This document shows positions 46,301 through 57,983 of a stretch of DNA of 64,000 nucleotides, piece by piece. Position numbers and translations under genes: made by a program. Numbering within the stretch: position 1 is the stretch's first letter; each line of letters begins with the position of its first letter. Source of the DNA: Selaginella moellendorffii (lineage: Eukaryota > Streptophyta > Lycopodiopsida > Selaginellales > Selaginellaceae); the NCBI RefSeq assembly GCF_000143415.4, contig NW_003314356.1:293462-357461 (forward strand). The letters are read 5' to 3'. The notes under the pieces are model-generated. The model saw only the letters and a list, made by a program, of their open reading frames with translations. It searched no databases and had not been told where the DNA came from.

Positions 46301-47353
46301 AGTGTTTTTCACTGGTTGCAGCTTCGGTCCAATGGAACAGGAGAGCTGTGAAGCAGCTGCAGCTTTAGTGCTGGGGTTATAATGTCCGGGGCCGGAGGCC
46401 AAAGGAGCGGGGTCCCTGCGTGCTGACAATCTCAAGTCAGGAGCCCTTCCTTTCTCTGAGGAAGGACACTGGTCTTGTGAAGGGATTGAGCGTGCAGTGC
46501 TGGCTCTAGATACTGGTGCAGACGCAACTGATGCACCACCCCGAAGTTGTGATGGCTTTTGCCCCAGCTCTACTGTGTAACTGGCGGCTTCCAGGTTATT
46601 GTCAAGGTGCCAAACTACGGGGAGTTCAAGGGAGCTGTTCTTGCCAGAGTTGTGAGACCAGCCAGCAAATTGAGATTCAGGGCTGGAAGAACTTCTGCTA
46701 ATGTTGCCATCGTTGCCGTTCTTTAACTTGTGGCCATGCTTTTGTGGATCCAGCTTTATTGTTGCAACTTGAATATCTCTCTGGGAATGGTGACGAGAAC
46801 CTGGGTTTTTCGATGATCGGTTGGTGCTGCAAGTGCATGAATAGTCCAGTGTTTCTGGATTGGGACTGCTGCTCTTTGTCTGTTTGCTGCTAAAGACGGT
46901 CCCTCTTGTGGAAGTAGTGTCGAGAGGAACACGGTAGGTTCCTGGCCCGGGAGTGATAGACGTCTTTTTATACACCTTCTTCCCCATTGTGAAGGCCATG
47001 CTCGTCGATTGTGACCTTGGAGAGTATTCTGCTGGACCAGGGGTGGGTTTTGTCGTTGGCTCGAATCTTGATCCAAAAGAGAAGCATGGCGATGCGACCC
47101 GTCCGACAACGCCGAATGGGGAGAGATCGTAAGAGCCAGGCCCGGGTGTTTGGCTGGGTTTGGCGGGAATCCGTGCATGGATTCTGAATGCCGGTCCGTC
47201 CTGGCGCTTGTGGACGTGATAGGATCCTGGGCCTGGCGATTTCTCGCTGGACTCCTTAATCTGTAACTTGCTGCCGAATGTGTAGCCCGGCTCAATCTTT
47301 CGCCTTGGAGAAACGCGTGGACTGGAACATGATTGGCCATCGGGCTTCTTCAT
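43391..47353 (-). CDS. Sperm-tail PG-rich (SHIPPO) repeat protein, 1320 aa
   Basis: A single uninterrupted frame of 1320 residues. It contains about 34 copies of the STPGR/SHIPPO signature (P-G-P-G/A-x-Y and close variants), spaced mostly 30-40 residues apart. Each is followed by a hydrophobic/aromatic patch (for example PAYTMPSR, PSYAIGKK) preceding the next TPGPGAY. Repeats start near residue 40 and run to the C-terminus; residues about 170-300 are a Ser-rich stretch with few repeats. SHIPPO proteins (ODF3, STPG and CFAP families) bind axonemal microtubules. In plants they are expected only where sperm are flagellated. Many animal relatives have far fewer repeats. The lack of introns contrasts with the 27-exon SPAG17 gene nearby. 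It is divergent from the BTB gene; the start is the first ATG of the open frame. Confidence 0.93.
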   Translation of the reverse strand: MKKPDGQSCSSPRVSPRRKIEPGYTFGSKLQIKESSEKSPGPGSYHVHKRQDGPAFRIHARIPAKPSQTPGPGSYDLSPFGVVGRVASPCFSFGSRFEPTTKPTPGPAEYSPRSQSTSMAFTMGKKVYKKTSITPGPGTYRVPLDTTSTRGTVFSSKQTKSSSPNPETLDYSCTCSTNRSSKNPGSRHHSQRDIQVATIKLDPQKHGHKLKNGNDGNISRSSSSPESQFAGWSHNSGKNSSLELPVVWHLDNNLEAASYTVELGQKPSQLRGGASVASAPVSRASTARSIPSQDQCPSSEKGRAPDLRLSARRDPAPLASGPGHYNPSTKAAAASQLSCSIGPKLQPVKNTLMTPGPGYYKIDATGPAFKIITKQRSTKLLGVSYHSATPSARSSNYTTTGPSYTLGGLTNRPAGNQFPGPGAYEVKSFSSSASYTMGDRSSIVNRLDGKSLPGPGAYHQDSVTNGPAYTIFGKLSCIPDPTQGNPGPGSYTVTTNKPMSPVFSFGKKIQAPLKPENMPGPGHYQTSDSRLSSPPCSIIIGSKRQEPKLTGSTPGPGAYSVWPKASSPSFTMGAKVEETNTPVQPGPGHYNIKCTPSGPHYSISNKGTYVAADPTPGPGSYPAAYQAIGQQPGVTIGNKLSPPHDQETPGPGDYETTGPRQGPTASIRGRYDLPDSDNASIPGPGAYALILQSNAPAFSLSGRAVPAPELFVTPGPGAYRIEHKREGPAYTMPSRQAATHLGDANNPGPGSYTVNKGNVGKDLQSFSMQARPRTPLLDKTPGPGSYPLPEHTGVAFSLGAKLRHPEPDKSPGPGAYEANRRSNSPSYAIGKKILDPKPEETPGPGAYLETTTTDGPHYTMASRVEPRPLDPTPGPGSYIIGSGTRLCSPAAPAYLLGGSLPSCKMEESPGPAAYNPNPVYETCKNVLITETARSGPQKGSDGPGPGHYSPEPLHDAPGFTMATKFTSKEANRSPGPAAYSPKQDDDGPKYSMAVRIERPNALDTPGPGAHYSAPAAVGPMITFGIRTGDNQFAQETPGPGDYTDAVATAWSEAPAYKFGTRVQDYKVSDTPGPGAYSPAERKGLLAFSLAGKLGSRAPALSANPGPGTYPITSERGISFTIRRKPRETANFDGDVPGPGAYHPKEELRSPSPPAFTLGGKFRETLVEKTPGPGTYSSPSSLDGPALTMPFRFSPPPDSDSPGPGAYMTEQKPSTPSFTMYGQLKDKAPDLLPGPGAYSPKGETLSLSFTIRERLTDRQVDETPGPGAYVVNSRQSTPSCSIYPKLPYKASSPTPGPGTYDPRYAPDGPSISFPRSVSETS

Positions 47354-48114
47354 TCTAGTATGCGCCTTCTGAAGACCTGCACACCATGCGATGGATTAGA
47401 ATGTCAGTGCGGTGCAACGGTCATACACACCGTTTTGAGGATTGCAAGTGCGATGAGGAGTGCTTACTAAATTCCTGGGTTTTGAGAGTGCAAGAGATGC
47501 TAGTGATTCCACGTGGGACGAGGAGTTTATATATATACAATTCTATTTTTGTATCTTTCACAAATTTCAGATCAATATTTTCTAGTTTCCGTGTTATCTT
47601 CTAAATTCCTTTCATAGATCTGTGATCATGCAGAGGCAGCTCTCCGGACAAAGGGAATTAGATTCTCGTTCAGCATACCTGTTCAGTTTTAAGCACAAAC
47701 AACCACTATAATCTATAGACAACACAAAAAAGATCACATTAATCTTAAGACTGGAGATTACCTTCTTACATTAACCAAGTATCTGAGAGAACTATTTAAA
47801 TTTTAGTCCTTTAATGCATATCTTTATTTATCAGCCAAGCGCATATACTGTTGTTTGACGTCATCAGACTTTTGGATATGGCAGTTGCCAAGCCGCCAGG
47901 GTTCTACGGATCTCAACGTGAGGGTAAGGTGCGTACCTCCATTGCTCGACTAGCTCACTCTTCAACAACTTACTCCGAGTCATGCAACAACTGATGGGAC
48001 TAATCACCTCGTGGAGATTTGCAACATTGGTTTGTTTCTTGTTCTTATTTCTTCCCTTGGCATTGAATTTAGTTAGAAGACCAGAGATAACCAGTTCTCT
48101 TCTATCGATAGCTG
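47354..48114. promoter_or_regulatory. Divergent intergenic region between SHIPPO and BTB genes
   Basis: A 761-bp gap between two head-to-head genes, presumably with both promoters and 5' UTRs. TATATATACA lies near 47530. The frame at 47864-48190 on the minus strand overlaps the BTB start and has no family resemblance, so I treat it as non-coding. No sharper element can be named. Confidence 0.4.
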
Positions 48115-48955
48115 ATGGGGGACCCATCCGGCCATCAAAGCAGCTACATCTATTTCGATTCGGATAGCTCCACACTGCGAGCAGATTCATTCTCAGATGG
48201 AATTCTTAGGTGCAAGGGATGTAACTATATTCTCAGCGCAGAGCACGTCACGGCATGCAGGTACTGCATGGGTGACTTGAACACAAAAAACAAGAAGCTC
48301 AGGAGTACACTTCATGAATTGGAGGAAGAACTGCTAAGGCTGCAGCGAGATCTCAGTTTTCTCAGAACATGGGATGAGGAGCTCACCAATAGCACATCAG
48401 GAACTGGTGACATAACTCTGAAGACTAGAGATGGCAACTTTTTTAAGGCACATCAGCTTATTTTGGTATATCTTCCCATTTCAGTGGCAGACAGCTAAAT
48501 GATTACCTTGTCAACAGGCAAGCCGGTCTCCAGTCTTCAAGAGACTCTTAGACGAAAGGCGTGAGGTAGACAAAGGGGTGCTCACAGTCCACGACATGAA
48601 TCCAGACATATTTGCTCCGTTTTTGGACTTCCTCTATACGGCTCAGGTTAGCAACAAAGTGCTGGAAAAGAATGCGTCAGACTTGCTAGCTGCAGCTCAT
48701 ATGTACAGCATTCCCTCGCTGAAGTCAATATGCGAAGGCTTCATATGCCAGCAGATGAGTCGAGATAACGCTGTTGCAATGGTAGAGTTGGCCTGCAAGT
48801 ATGACGCGGTAAGCATTCGAGAGGCAGCCTATGATGCGGTGACTATGACTTACAGAGACATTCTTGCCTGTCCAAATTTCAAGAAACTTTTGGAAAGAGA
48901 ACCCCGAATTGCGGCCGATATGCTTAAGGAAATACTTCTCCGGACAACAGCTTAA
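48115..48955 (+). CDS. BTB/POZ protein with N-terminal zinc motif
   Basis: Two exons (48115-48465 and 48518-48955) joined across a 52-bp GT-AG intron give 262 residues. A zinc-binding pair of CxxC motifs (C33, C36, C48, C51) is followed by a short coiled coil (about 58-85, LEEELLRLQRDLSFL). The BTB/POZ fold runs from about residue 99 (GDITLKTRDGNFFKAHQLIL, ASRSPVFKRLL) through YTAQVSN to the helical end. The intron splits AHQLIL/ASRSPVFK in the most conserved part. The layout recalls the small plant BTB proteins related to Arabidopsis At4g08455, thought to be CUL3 ubiquitin-ligase adaptors; that is family knowledge, not shown here. It lies between two flagellar genes and could be co-expressed with them. 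Confidence 0.85.
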
Positions 48956-49120
48956 AACAGACAGTAGAGCATATTAATGTATATATGTGAATTAAGTAAA
49001 TACAGAAGCAAACATTATGCGACGTGCATTTTTCTTTGCATTGAGGTGGTAGTTATATGATGTCTTTTGGCGCCAAAGTTAAAACCCAAACTCTAGGTTG
49101 GCACGACGTAGCTGCTAAAG
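48956..49120. other. BTB to SPAG17 intergenic gap
   Basis: Only 165 bp separate the BTB stop codon from the proposed SPAG17 start, with the two genes in the same direction. It holds an AT-rich stretch and must include the BTB 3' end and the SPAG17 5' UTR. Confidence 0.4.
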
Positions 49121-52100
49121 ATGAGCAAGGGAGCATCCGCGGCTGGAAAAGGACCAATAATATCCAAAGGAACTCCTGCGCCACCTCGTTCAAAGGATGG
49201 CAAGGTGTAGACGCCAATGAATTTTGTCAACGTGCTCATTCCCTCGTACAGGACCCTCCATTGCCTGCGTTTCCTATCACCTGGACTTCAATGGGGATGT
49301 GTGTTGAATGTGTGGAGCCCTATCTCAACGTCACTAAACTGATAGAGTTAGTAAACGCTGCAACACTTCCAGATTTGAGTGTCACACTCGTTGACGCTCA
49401 GGAAATGGCCGAAGAGGTAATTCTATATGTATCGGCCCTAGACCCAAACATAAGTGCAGGAAATGTATGTCGAAGATTCTCAACTTGGAGCGGCTTTAAA
49501 GGAAGCCAAAAAGGTGGGATTTATTGCACCGCAGCGTTCGATAAACGTCGCTTTGCAGGATTTTACTGATAAAAAGAAAGAACCTTTGAAGGAGAACTGG
49601 GTCCCTCCAGAATCACTCTCACAACTTCTAGCTGGTAGTCTACATAATACAGTGATTTGAAAATTTTCAAGTTTTTCTGTTCAGTAAGGTCAAAATTGGA
49701 CAATGACTATGAGCACAGACAAGAAGAAATCAGAAGAGACACTGCATTGTCAAAAGCAAAGAAGGCTTTTGAAGTACTCTTTCTTGCCAACATTTAGTTC
49801 ATTGTTTATTTTTCTTTCAGGACGCCAAATTAGCTGTAGAAGATGCCGAAACTCATTTAGCAGCCTCAAAAAGTGCAGTCAAAGACTGTATAGAGAAAGA
49901 AAGGTTGCGAATTAAAGCTGAAAAAGAAATGAAAGATGCGGGGAAAGAAGCATCACCTGAACCGAAAACCAAAGCGCCTCTCACCAAAGGTAGGTTTTCA
50001 TAGTTATACAAAGCCATAACATTCTATATAGGCAAGGACGCTAAATACAAAGAATCGGTGGCTCCTATCCTGGACTTCAAAACCGAGCTTCTGAGATTAA
50101 GACAAGTGGTTGCTGACGCAGAGAAAAATCTTCAGGAATTACAACAAAAAGTGAGCTATTAAAAAAGTCACTACTTCCAAAAACATGCTTATTTCTCAGG
50201 TAATAGAATGTCAATCAACGGAGGCTACAACAGAGTCATCTTTACTGTCTCCATACGTCACAGGACGATTATATTGGTGCCTTATTAACGCAGCAAGCTC
50301 GGAATATCTTGCCAGCGTGGCTGCAGCGGAAAAGCCCATGTTTGGTGCTCTTTTCTATATTGCTCCAAGATATATATTGCCACCTCAAGAAGAGCTGTCT
50401 ATCCTACCATTGCTGGATACTACACCTGTGCTAGTTTCCGATCTTAGGAAGCTCAGAGAAATATCTCAGCTATTCGAACCAGCGAGAAAGGTTGCCATTG
50501 TCGATGTACGCTATGATAAAGTGTCTGCTGCTCCAGTGGAGTCCTCTTCGGATCAGAAGAAGGCCAAGGACAAAAAGACCGATAAAAGAGGATTAGTTGA
50601 TGACACCTCTGTTCCGTACGACACTATTGCAACAGCTTTATCTGCAGCATTTAAAAGTTTTCTTATTCAAGTCCGAGACTTTCAAGAAATTCGGAAGCAT
50701 GCTGTCGATGTTAGCGTTCCAGATGCGGTGTCAACCAAGGTTGAGAAACTGATCGTCTTAATACTTCTAATCCTACAAGTAAATGCAGGAATTGGACATG
50801 TCACATTATAAAAAGCTTATATCATTCGTTCCAGAAGCCATGGTTAGCGTTTCTATAATCTTACACTGCATGCTCGAGCAAATCAGTGAAATGCTACTAG
50901 CCAAATTGGAAATTAAAAGCACATTTTGCAGAAGCACAGGGGAGGTGATTAGAGAAAGCTTTAATAGGACGGGTCATTCTGGCAAAGAGGATTGTCCAGT
51001 CACGTGTTCGAGTTGTTGTCAGTGTTATAGATGCCTAATAACAAAAGAAGGTCCGGATCCGCTTATAGTAGTGAATGAGGGCGACAAAGTGGGCCTTCTT
51101 ACTGCCACAATGCTTAAAAGCAAGCTTGAATCAACGACAAAATGGTCTGCCGCCGCTGCACTTGATATTGTAGAAATCGAAAACCAGATGATACGTCTCC
51201 TTCCAACTCCAGGTTTGTTTGTTCTTTTTGCGCACCCCTATAATAATGTCAAATTCTGATTATAGGACTTAACAGAAGGGGAATGCCTACTAAGGCAGGG
51301 CTAGGGAAGGAAAGGAAAGGAGCGTTTGCAACTGCTCTTAATTCATCAAGCCATGGATTCTTTTCAAAAACTGAACGTTTCAGAAAATTGGTAGCTTTAT
51401 TCAAATAACTTTTCAAAAATTAAGAATTTATGTTTTTTTAGAACTTGTTTTCATCGATGTTTCCTGCGGAGGATATTGATGCAAATAGTATTATTAACCG
51501 TTATCAGATAGAGAGATTACCTGACACGGTACTTGGTCAAGTTTTCTCAAACGCGAGACTATCTTTACCGTTTCAAGTGATGCGGTACGACCAAGATGAT
51601 GATTGTGTCCTGTCAGCTTTATATGTCAAAGAAGGAAAGCACTTGTGGAAGCACCAAATTAATTGCCAGGCATGTTCATCCTCAAAGCTTATCCTTGTTG
51701 CTTCTATTAATTGCTACCTGCAATTCAGGTTCCGTTTGGTGATTTCTGCACAGCCGAATGGGCATCTGAGTTGCCAAGGTCTTATCATCTAGCATATGAG
51801 GTTGAGCGAAGCAAGACCTTGGTTCTTGACGAAACTGTGCTATTATTTACAAAGAACGATGGCCTTGTTCGATGTGGTCTTTCATCTGCATACTCAGTGC
51901 GAAGAGCTCCTCAAACAACCGTTTACAAGGTTTACAAATAGATAATTCATCCTTTAGTTATTATTGTGCCTTCTACAGGATAGTAACATGTATTTACTTC
52001 GCGAGTGTGGGCAAGGCAACTGTTTCATTGCGTGCTTAAAGGACGGTGTTATTGTATATTTTTTTTTGGGTGCAGATGGTACACCGAGGCTGCAAATAAA

Positions 52101-55100
52101 AGTTCCCACTGGTCAGACTTACGAAATTTCGTCCGGAGTGGTGTGTATGTTGCCTGATACATTCACTGGGGAATGCTTCCAAGCTGATGAGATTATTTCA
52201 AGGCAGTCACCGGCTTCAAACGATCTACTTACCAGCACAACTAACATGGTAAATATTATTAAAAAAGAACAAGGCTTATTAGAACATTGGAGATGCGTCT
52301 TACCATCCGGAACAGCAGTCCGATACATGCAGAATGGAGATTCTCAGGTATCTTTCATGTACATAAAAAATCCCTAACTTAAATTTGCAGCTTTATTTCG
52401 CCAATGGCAATGTCAGTAAGTGGCACCTAGATGATGAGGGCGACAGCAGCTGGGAAACGACTAATAACATGGGAGAAACAAATATTAAAGTATGTAATAT
52501 TTTGAATTGCAAGCTTCATTCAAGTATGGTTGCTTTCAGTTTAATCGCAAAGACAAACCAGTAGTCGTGAAGGAAGAACGACCACCAGAACCACCTGGAA
52601 AAAGCAAAAACAAAAAAGCTCCAGAGGCTGTAAAGGTTGAGGAACCAGCAGTTGTGGAGCCGCCAAAACCTCTGTTCCTTTCCCTTCCTACGAAGAAAGT
52701 TGTGAAAGTTTCAGATCCAGATACCGGGGCCTCCGTAACAACTAGGGAAGATCTAGTTGTCATAGTTAACTCCCATGAGAACCAAACACGGCTGGTTCAA
52801 CATGCCGATGGAACAGAGATTTTCAGCACTGTTACAGTTCAGAAGATTCAACGCCTTGATCCTGCTATTAGGGTTGAACCAGCTGCTAAGGATGAAACAG
52901 ATGGCAAGGTCGGTGCTAACAGAGCGGTGGGTTTAGAAGTCGGAAAGTTTCCAACGCCTTCAGAAGAGACCACAACATTTCAGGATACGTCTGAAGTAAG
53001 AAATCCTGCCACAGAAGACGTTGTTAGAACTGTTGCATGGTGTGTCAAGAAAGAAGGATATGCGACTGTTCGTGGATCGGACACAGAAGTGAAAGTGGAA
53101 TTTGGTTTATTTGGAGGGCGCTATACGGCACAGTGGTCCAAATCTGACCAACAGCTATCCCTTATTCTACCCTGTAGAAGTGTGCTGTTTCTCAGGGAAA
53201 GCACCGTGGGGTTTATTCCCTCAGATATTTCAGACCCCGACGACCTAAGGGTCGAGATTTCAACTGGGTCAGATGCCAATCACGCAGCTTCAGAAGTGGA
53301 AGACTGGGAATCAAGGAATTTCCATCTCGGAGAGACGCCATCTCGTGATGCTGCGAGCCCTTCCATCAACACCAATGGGAAGTATATCTACAATCTGGTA
53401 AGTGCATGGTTGTTAACTTCTTTATTTATTATTTCCTTCCCTTGCAGCTCAAAGGATCACTATGTCATACGGATTGTCATGGAAATGGATTTTTAATTCA
53501 CGATGGACTGAAAGTTGATCGCATTGCTGCTGGCTTGTATACAGAGCCAAAAGACTCAATGACAGTTGTAAACAATACGGCCCTTGCATCTGTCAATGAA
53601 CGTGGGTATTCTGCTGGTAGGGACATTGAAGCGGTAAAAGTGGGAATCGACAATAATGACGGTGTAGACAAAGAACAAACAATCGCATTCCCTGAAAGAA
53701 ACAACGAAGCAAATCATATGGTCTTGACACCCTTTCCAGAAGAAAATGGTAAGAAGAATTACAAGAGCATCTACAAAGGGCCTTCCATTCGGTTGTTTGG
53801 TTTCTACGAGGGTGGACATGGATTTGAAGTTCTAGACGAAAATGACGTTAACAAGTACATGAACTTTAAGAAGTTTGCTGGATGTCACTATGCATCAAAT
53901 AAAATCAAAGCAGATGCTGAGGATGCCCGTTTCCACATGTTCGTCACAGTGCCTCAGAAAAAACAGTGCAGGAACCTTGATGACTTGAGCTTAAAGTGCA
54001 CACCAATTCAAAAGGAGGGAGATATAGAGTACACTGGTCCATTTGATCTTTCACAGCGCAATTTTAGCTTACCAAGGTCCGTTGCACCGCCGAAAGTGGG
54101 CGGATTGCCAAACTGCAGGGTGACCATTCTCTTGTATCGTCAAATTCTGGACTACCCGCTGTTTCAACAAAAAGCTAAGGAGATTGTGAGCTTGGAAATT
54201 TATGCAAGTTTAAAAAACATTATGCATGAGGTACCCGCCTATTTTCCCCACCAACATGATAAAAAGACTCAGGAAGATCTTCTGAAACAAAACAACGTTT
54301 CAAACCAAATAATGGAGGTAAGAATTTTCATGTTTGAGCTACTAAAAATGAGCATCCTGCCGCAGAAGTTACGAAAGTCTTAAATGGGTGTAGGGTCTGG
54401 CGGAGCAAAGACTACAGTTTGCAAAAGCTGATTTCCAATACGAAAAGGGTCTTGCGAAAAATATATTTACACAGCTGAAAGATGCAGAAAATGAACGCCT
54501 GGAATCCATTGCAATGGAAATTCATAATAATAAGTTGAAGGTGGCGGTTGACTTTGCGAAATACAAAGAAAAAAAGAGGAAAATAGAGTGCATTCACAAG
54601 GCAACAAACGTACTTCAAAAGGAGGGCCCTTTCAGACCTGTATCCAACTTTCTTTTACTGTATTTTAGCTGCGAAGAGGGTCTAAGAGCAATTTTAGAGA
54701 TTCTTAAAGTGAGTAGCTAAGCTGGCTGTTGATGCTTCCTCACATTGTTACGCTCATGCAGCGTCAAGAAGCAGACAACGGTGACGGAGACAAGGTATGT
54801 ACTTCAAATCCAGTTACAGAAGAGCACTTTAGGAAGGGAAAGCACTCAGGTGCTTCAAATTATTCTCCGCTTGGACGTCCACTCAAAGTTGGACGATGGA
54901 AAAGCTTACTATCACAGGCAGAATCCGTTGTGTCAGAAGGAAGTCCACCTCATGGTGGACAAAAGAAATAAGAATTAGAGCAGGGGAGAACGCTCTTGTC
55001 AGAAGAACGTTTACTCAATGTTAAAAAATGGGCGCCTGTGAAAGGCATACTAGAACAGGGTGCTGGAAATCTGGTTTCAGACGCTACTGAGACTTCTGCT

Positions 55101-56801
55101 CCCGTGTGGAAGGTTAGAAACCTTGATAAACCTTCCATGCACTCATTGGAAAGGAAAGGAAAGGAAAGAGCACCGTTCTTTAGTTGAACGCAATGCTTCT
55201 CGTTCTTACTCCAACATAATCCTCGTTTTTGTTTGCTTTTTTTTTTTTTTTGTTTTTTTTTTTTGCCTCTTCTCTTGTTGAATTTACCCTGACCTATGGC
55301 AGAGCGAGGAGGTGGAAGTAAAAATTCATCAGCTATGTAGTTTGAATGGCCAACTCATTCTGAAGGTAGATATTATTCCAATTGAATATGCAAACACGTC
55401 AGATCTGAAGCAGCGGCAGGTACTATGATGGTATAAATCAATGAAATTGAAACTGTTTGTTTTAACTGAAAGGAAAACGTGTTTGATCCTGTGGAATCTG
55501 GAGGTGAAGAAATTTCGAGGATAGACGTGCACGCAATTGAAAACTTTAAGCCCAAAATAGAAAATATTCGAGAAAGTGTGAAAGTTAACCTTCAGGCCTT
55601 TGGAGGTCAAGCACCTGTCAAATTGCAGATACTCTATAAGGACGGCGTTTTTTCAAAGGTTTATTTTTCGGTTTGGACACAATTTATAAAGGTTTTTCAC
55701 CTTGATTTATTCCAGCCAAGGTCAGCTTCTCCAGTAAGAGTATGGATAAAAGAGAGTACCTCACTAAAAGTGGGCCTTGTGCCCGAAATCATGGATGCCA
55801 GCTACCAAAGTCCAAAAGTGGTTGTCTCTGACGTGTTTCTCACTTTCATATTCATGTGTGCATGAACTGCAGAGCACAGAAGCTTCTGCAAAGGTTCATT
55901 TGCAAGAAGGACCTGGATTTGTCAAAGTTGAAGTTCTTACAGAGGACGGTCAAATCAAGACAGTGCGTTGAGTTTTCTGAATAGCATTGTTTGCTTAAAA
56001 TTACAGGCTCAGGCTCTGAGGCACAAGCTACATGACAAGGAGGAATGCGTACCAAGAGAAGACAATATCACCAGAAAAATCAGATACATGAAAGAAGATT
56101 GGGTTCCAAGAGAAGTAGAAGAAGATAGCATGATAAAAGACCCGCTTTTTTGGGAATGTAAAATGGACCTTTCCAGGACAAGGTATTTTAACTTTTCTTC
56201 AGTTAGAGTAACTTTCTCTTGATTGCAGTTCCAGTAAAGTCATTTGGTCTCCTAATGAGAAGTATCTTGAAGGAAGAAATATGACTAAACTACCGCTACA
56301 AACAGCATCTATGAAACTTTTCAAAAGACTACGTCCAAAAGTGGACAGGCCTCAGTTTAATGTGTCACCTGAGGTTATTAATTTTAAAAGACTAAGATTT
56401 GGGACTACAAGAATGAAGGTGACTTTTTTGAAAAATTATATTACACATTTGTAAGAGATTTCTGGATTCTACAGGTTTTGACGATTTCAAATTATCAATC
56501 CGATCTGAGCCGCTTCAAAGTTTTCACTTGTGAGAAGTCAATTAGAGTTGTATATGACCATGGCGCGGTAATCTGTCCTTTCTTATAGTTCTGCTTATAT
56601 TTTCTGTGCAGTTAGCTGCTGGAATGGATAAGCGTTTAAAAATTTATTTGGAAGGCTGTATACATGGTTCATTTCTTGGGAAGGTACACTTTTTTGTGTT
56701 TTCAATCATTTATTAAGTTAGCTGTTCTGCAGGTGCATATAGAAACCGAGTTCGATATTTACATTATTCCAGTCATAGCAGAAATTGTCCAGATTCTATA
56801 G
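49121..56801 (+). CDS. SPAG17: SPAG17/PF6, central-pair C1a projection protein
   Basis: A 27-exon model of about 2078 residues. Exons: 49121-49204, 49252-49416, 49460-49634, 49685-49773, 49821-49989, 50032-50150, 50200-50739, 50789-51212, 51266-51390, 51442-51669, 51729-51929, 51979-52347, 52391-52489, 52540-53397, 53448-54317, 54394-54708, 54762-54929, 54984-55112, 55303-55419, 55473-55658, 55716-55832, 55873-55962, 56007-56182, 56229-56418, 56475-56567, 56612-56683, 56733-56801. All phases agree. Family hallmarks: VSVSIILHCMLEQI (about 466), SGTAVRYMQNGDSQLYFANG, VTTREDLVVIV with HADGTEIFS (about 990-1025), and a C-terminal ASH/Ig-like domain (about 1980-2078). A coiled coil covers about 140-270. 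Human and Chlamydomonas orthologues are slightly longer (about 2200-2300). The protein is needed for central-apparatus assembly and ciliary beating. Least certain are exon 1, exons 16-18 and the 190-bp poly-T intron 18. Intron 10 (51670-51728) appears to be GC-AG. Confidence 0.88.
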
Positions 56802-57983
56802 TGTTTGTGAATCTCCTCCAATGAAACCTTCACAATGAGCAGAAAATCCAGCTCCAATTAGAAATTTTCCTGCTGTATGTATGATCCAGTGTCAGAAATT
56901 TTGTAATCTTAACCCTACCACATACCCAGGGAAATCCGAGCTGTGATTTCATACCCAAACCAATTTTGCATGGGTATATGAATGAGTGTGTGACTGGGTA
57001 AAGGAATATGCATGGTAATTTTGATGGGTAAAATGTATGAAGAAAGAAATATCGATAAATTTACCTTTCATCGAAGACAAGGGTGATCATGGTCAAGATC
57101 ACAACCAAGAGACTTGGGTCGGGAGTTTCTTTTAGCTAAAGGTGCTCTTGTGCCCGCCCCAGACAGTGTTTCGTGGTGGAGGCTCACCCCAGCGGGGCTC
57201 CAGCACAGTCTATGCACCAATTCATGGAATGAGATCAAGAGGGTTTGTTTTAGAATTTCTCGCTTACGTCTTTGAAGTGATACTCCCAGCTGTGCTTAAT
57301 AAAGATTGCCCTACGCACTGCATTGGTGAAGTTTGAGATAGAACCACCAGACTCTTGACGAATCTTTTACAATGCCGTAGATCCATAGAAACCATCCAAT
57401 CGCTCCATGGGTGGGTCTATGTCGCTGGCATTGGCTATAATGACCGGAAAACTTACAGTTCACCGAGATGCAATAGATAAAACACTTCATATAGAATCTC
57501 AAGACATAGTTGCATTATCCAGAAGATCACAAGACTATGTTGTTGTGCTTGACGTCAAATCCTCAATTTTCTCCTACTCATCATTCTATATTTAAAAGAG
57601 CAAGGGCAACATATTCAATCTAGATTCTTATTTTCTTTGAATTGCTTGGATGTGTACACATGGCAAAAAATGGTTGAGGTGGTTATTATGAGTTTAGGGC
57701 TACATTTTTATAGGGTTCCAATGCAATCGTCCACTCCATTTGAGCTCCAAATGCACTCTCCATTTTATCTGAGTGTCACCAACTGGACTAATCTGGCCTC
57801 TTTTTACTCTTTCCCACTTCACAGAGAGTTCACTTTTCTACAGGCATTCTGAGTTGAGGTAGATTGCCTGGAAAAAAATATGTTTTTCCCACCTTGGTCA
57901 TCATACTACAGCCTCTAGAGGTCTGTTATCGCTCTCTTTGCTCTACAGGCAATCGCGATGGTGCAGTTTCCTCCTCTGGAGAA
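56802..57983. other. Downstream of SPAG17; possible WD40 debris
   Basis: 56802 to about 57140 is AT-rich and probably contains the SPAG17 3' UTR. From 57142 to 57600 there are short plus-strand open pieces (for example HIESQDIVALSRRSQDYVVV) that might be a decayed WD-repeat gene, but I cannot confirm this. 57862-57955 is a near-copy of 60377-60472. Confidence 0.3.

Noticed and set aside
47864-48190. 108-residue minus-strand frame
   Set aside because: Overlaps the BTB first exon in antisense and has no recognisable domain.
49057-49569. 170-residue continuous frame as the SPAG17 start
   Set aside because: It reads through segments with good intron signals and ends in a stop; the spliced model from 49121 connects in phase to all later exons.
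54609-54667. Possible extra 59-bp intron in SPAG17 exon 16
   Set aside because: GT-AG ends exist, but removing it breaks the frame; reading through keeps phase. RNA data should decide.
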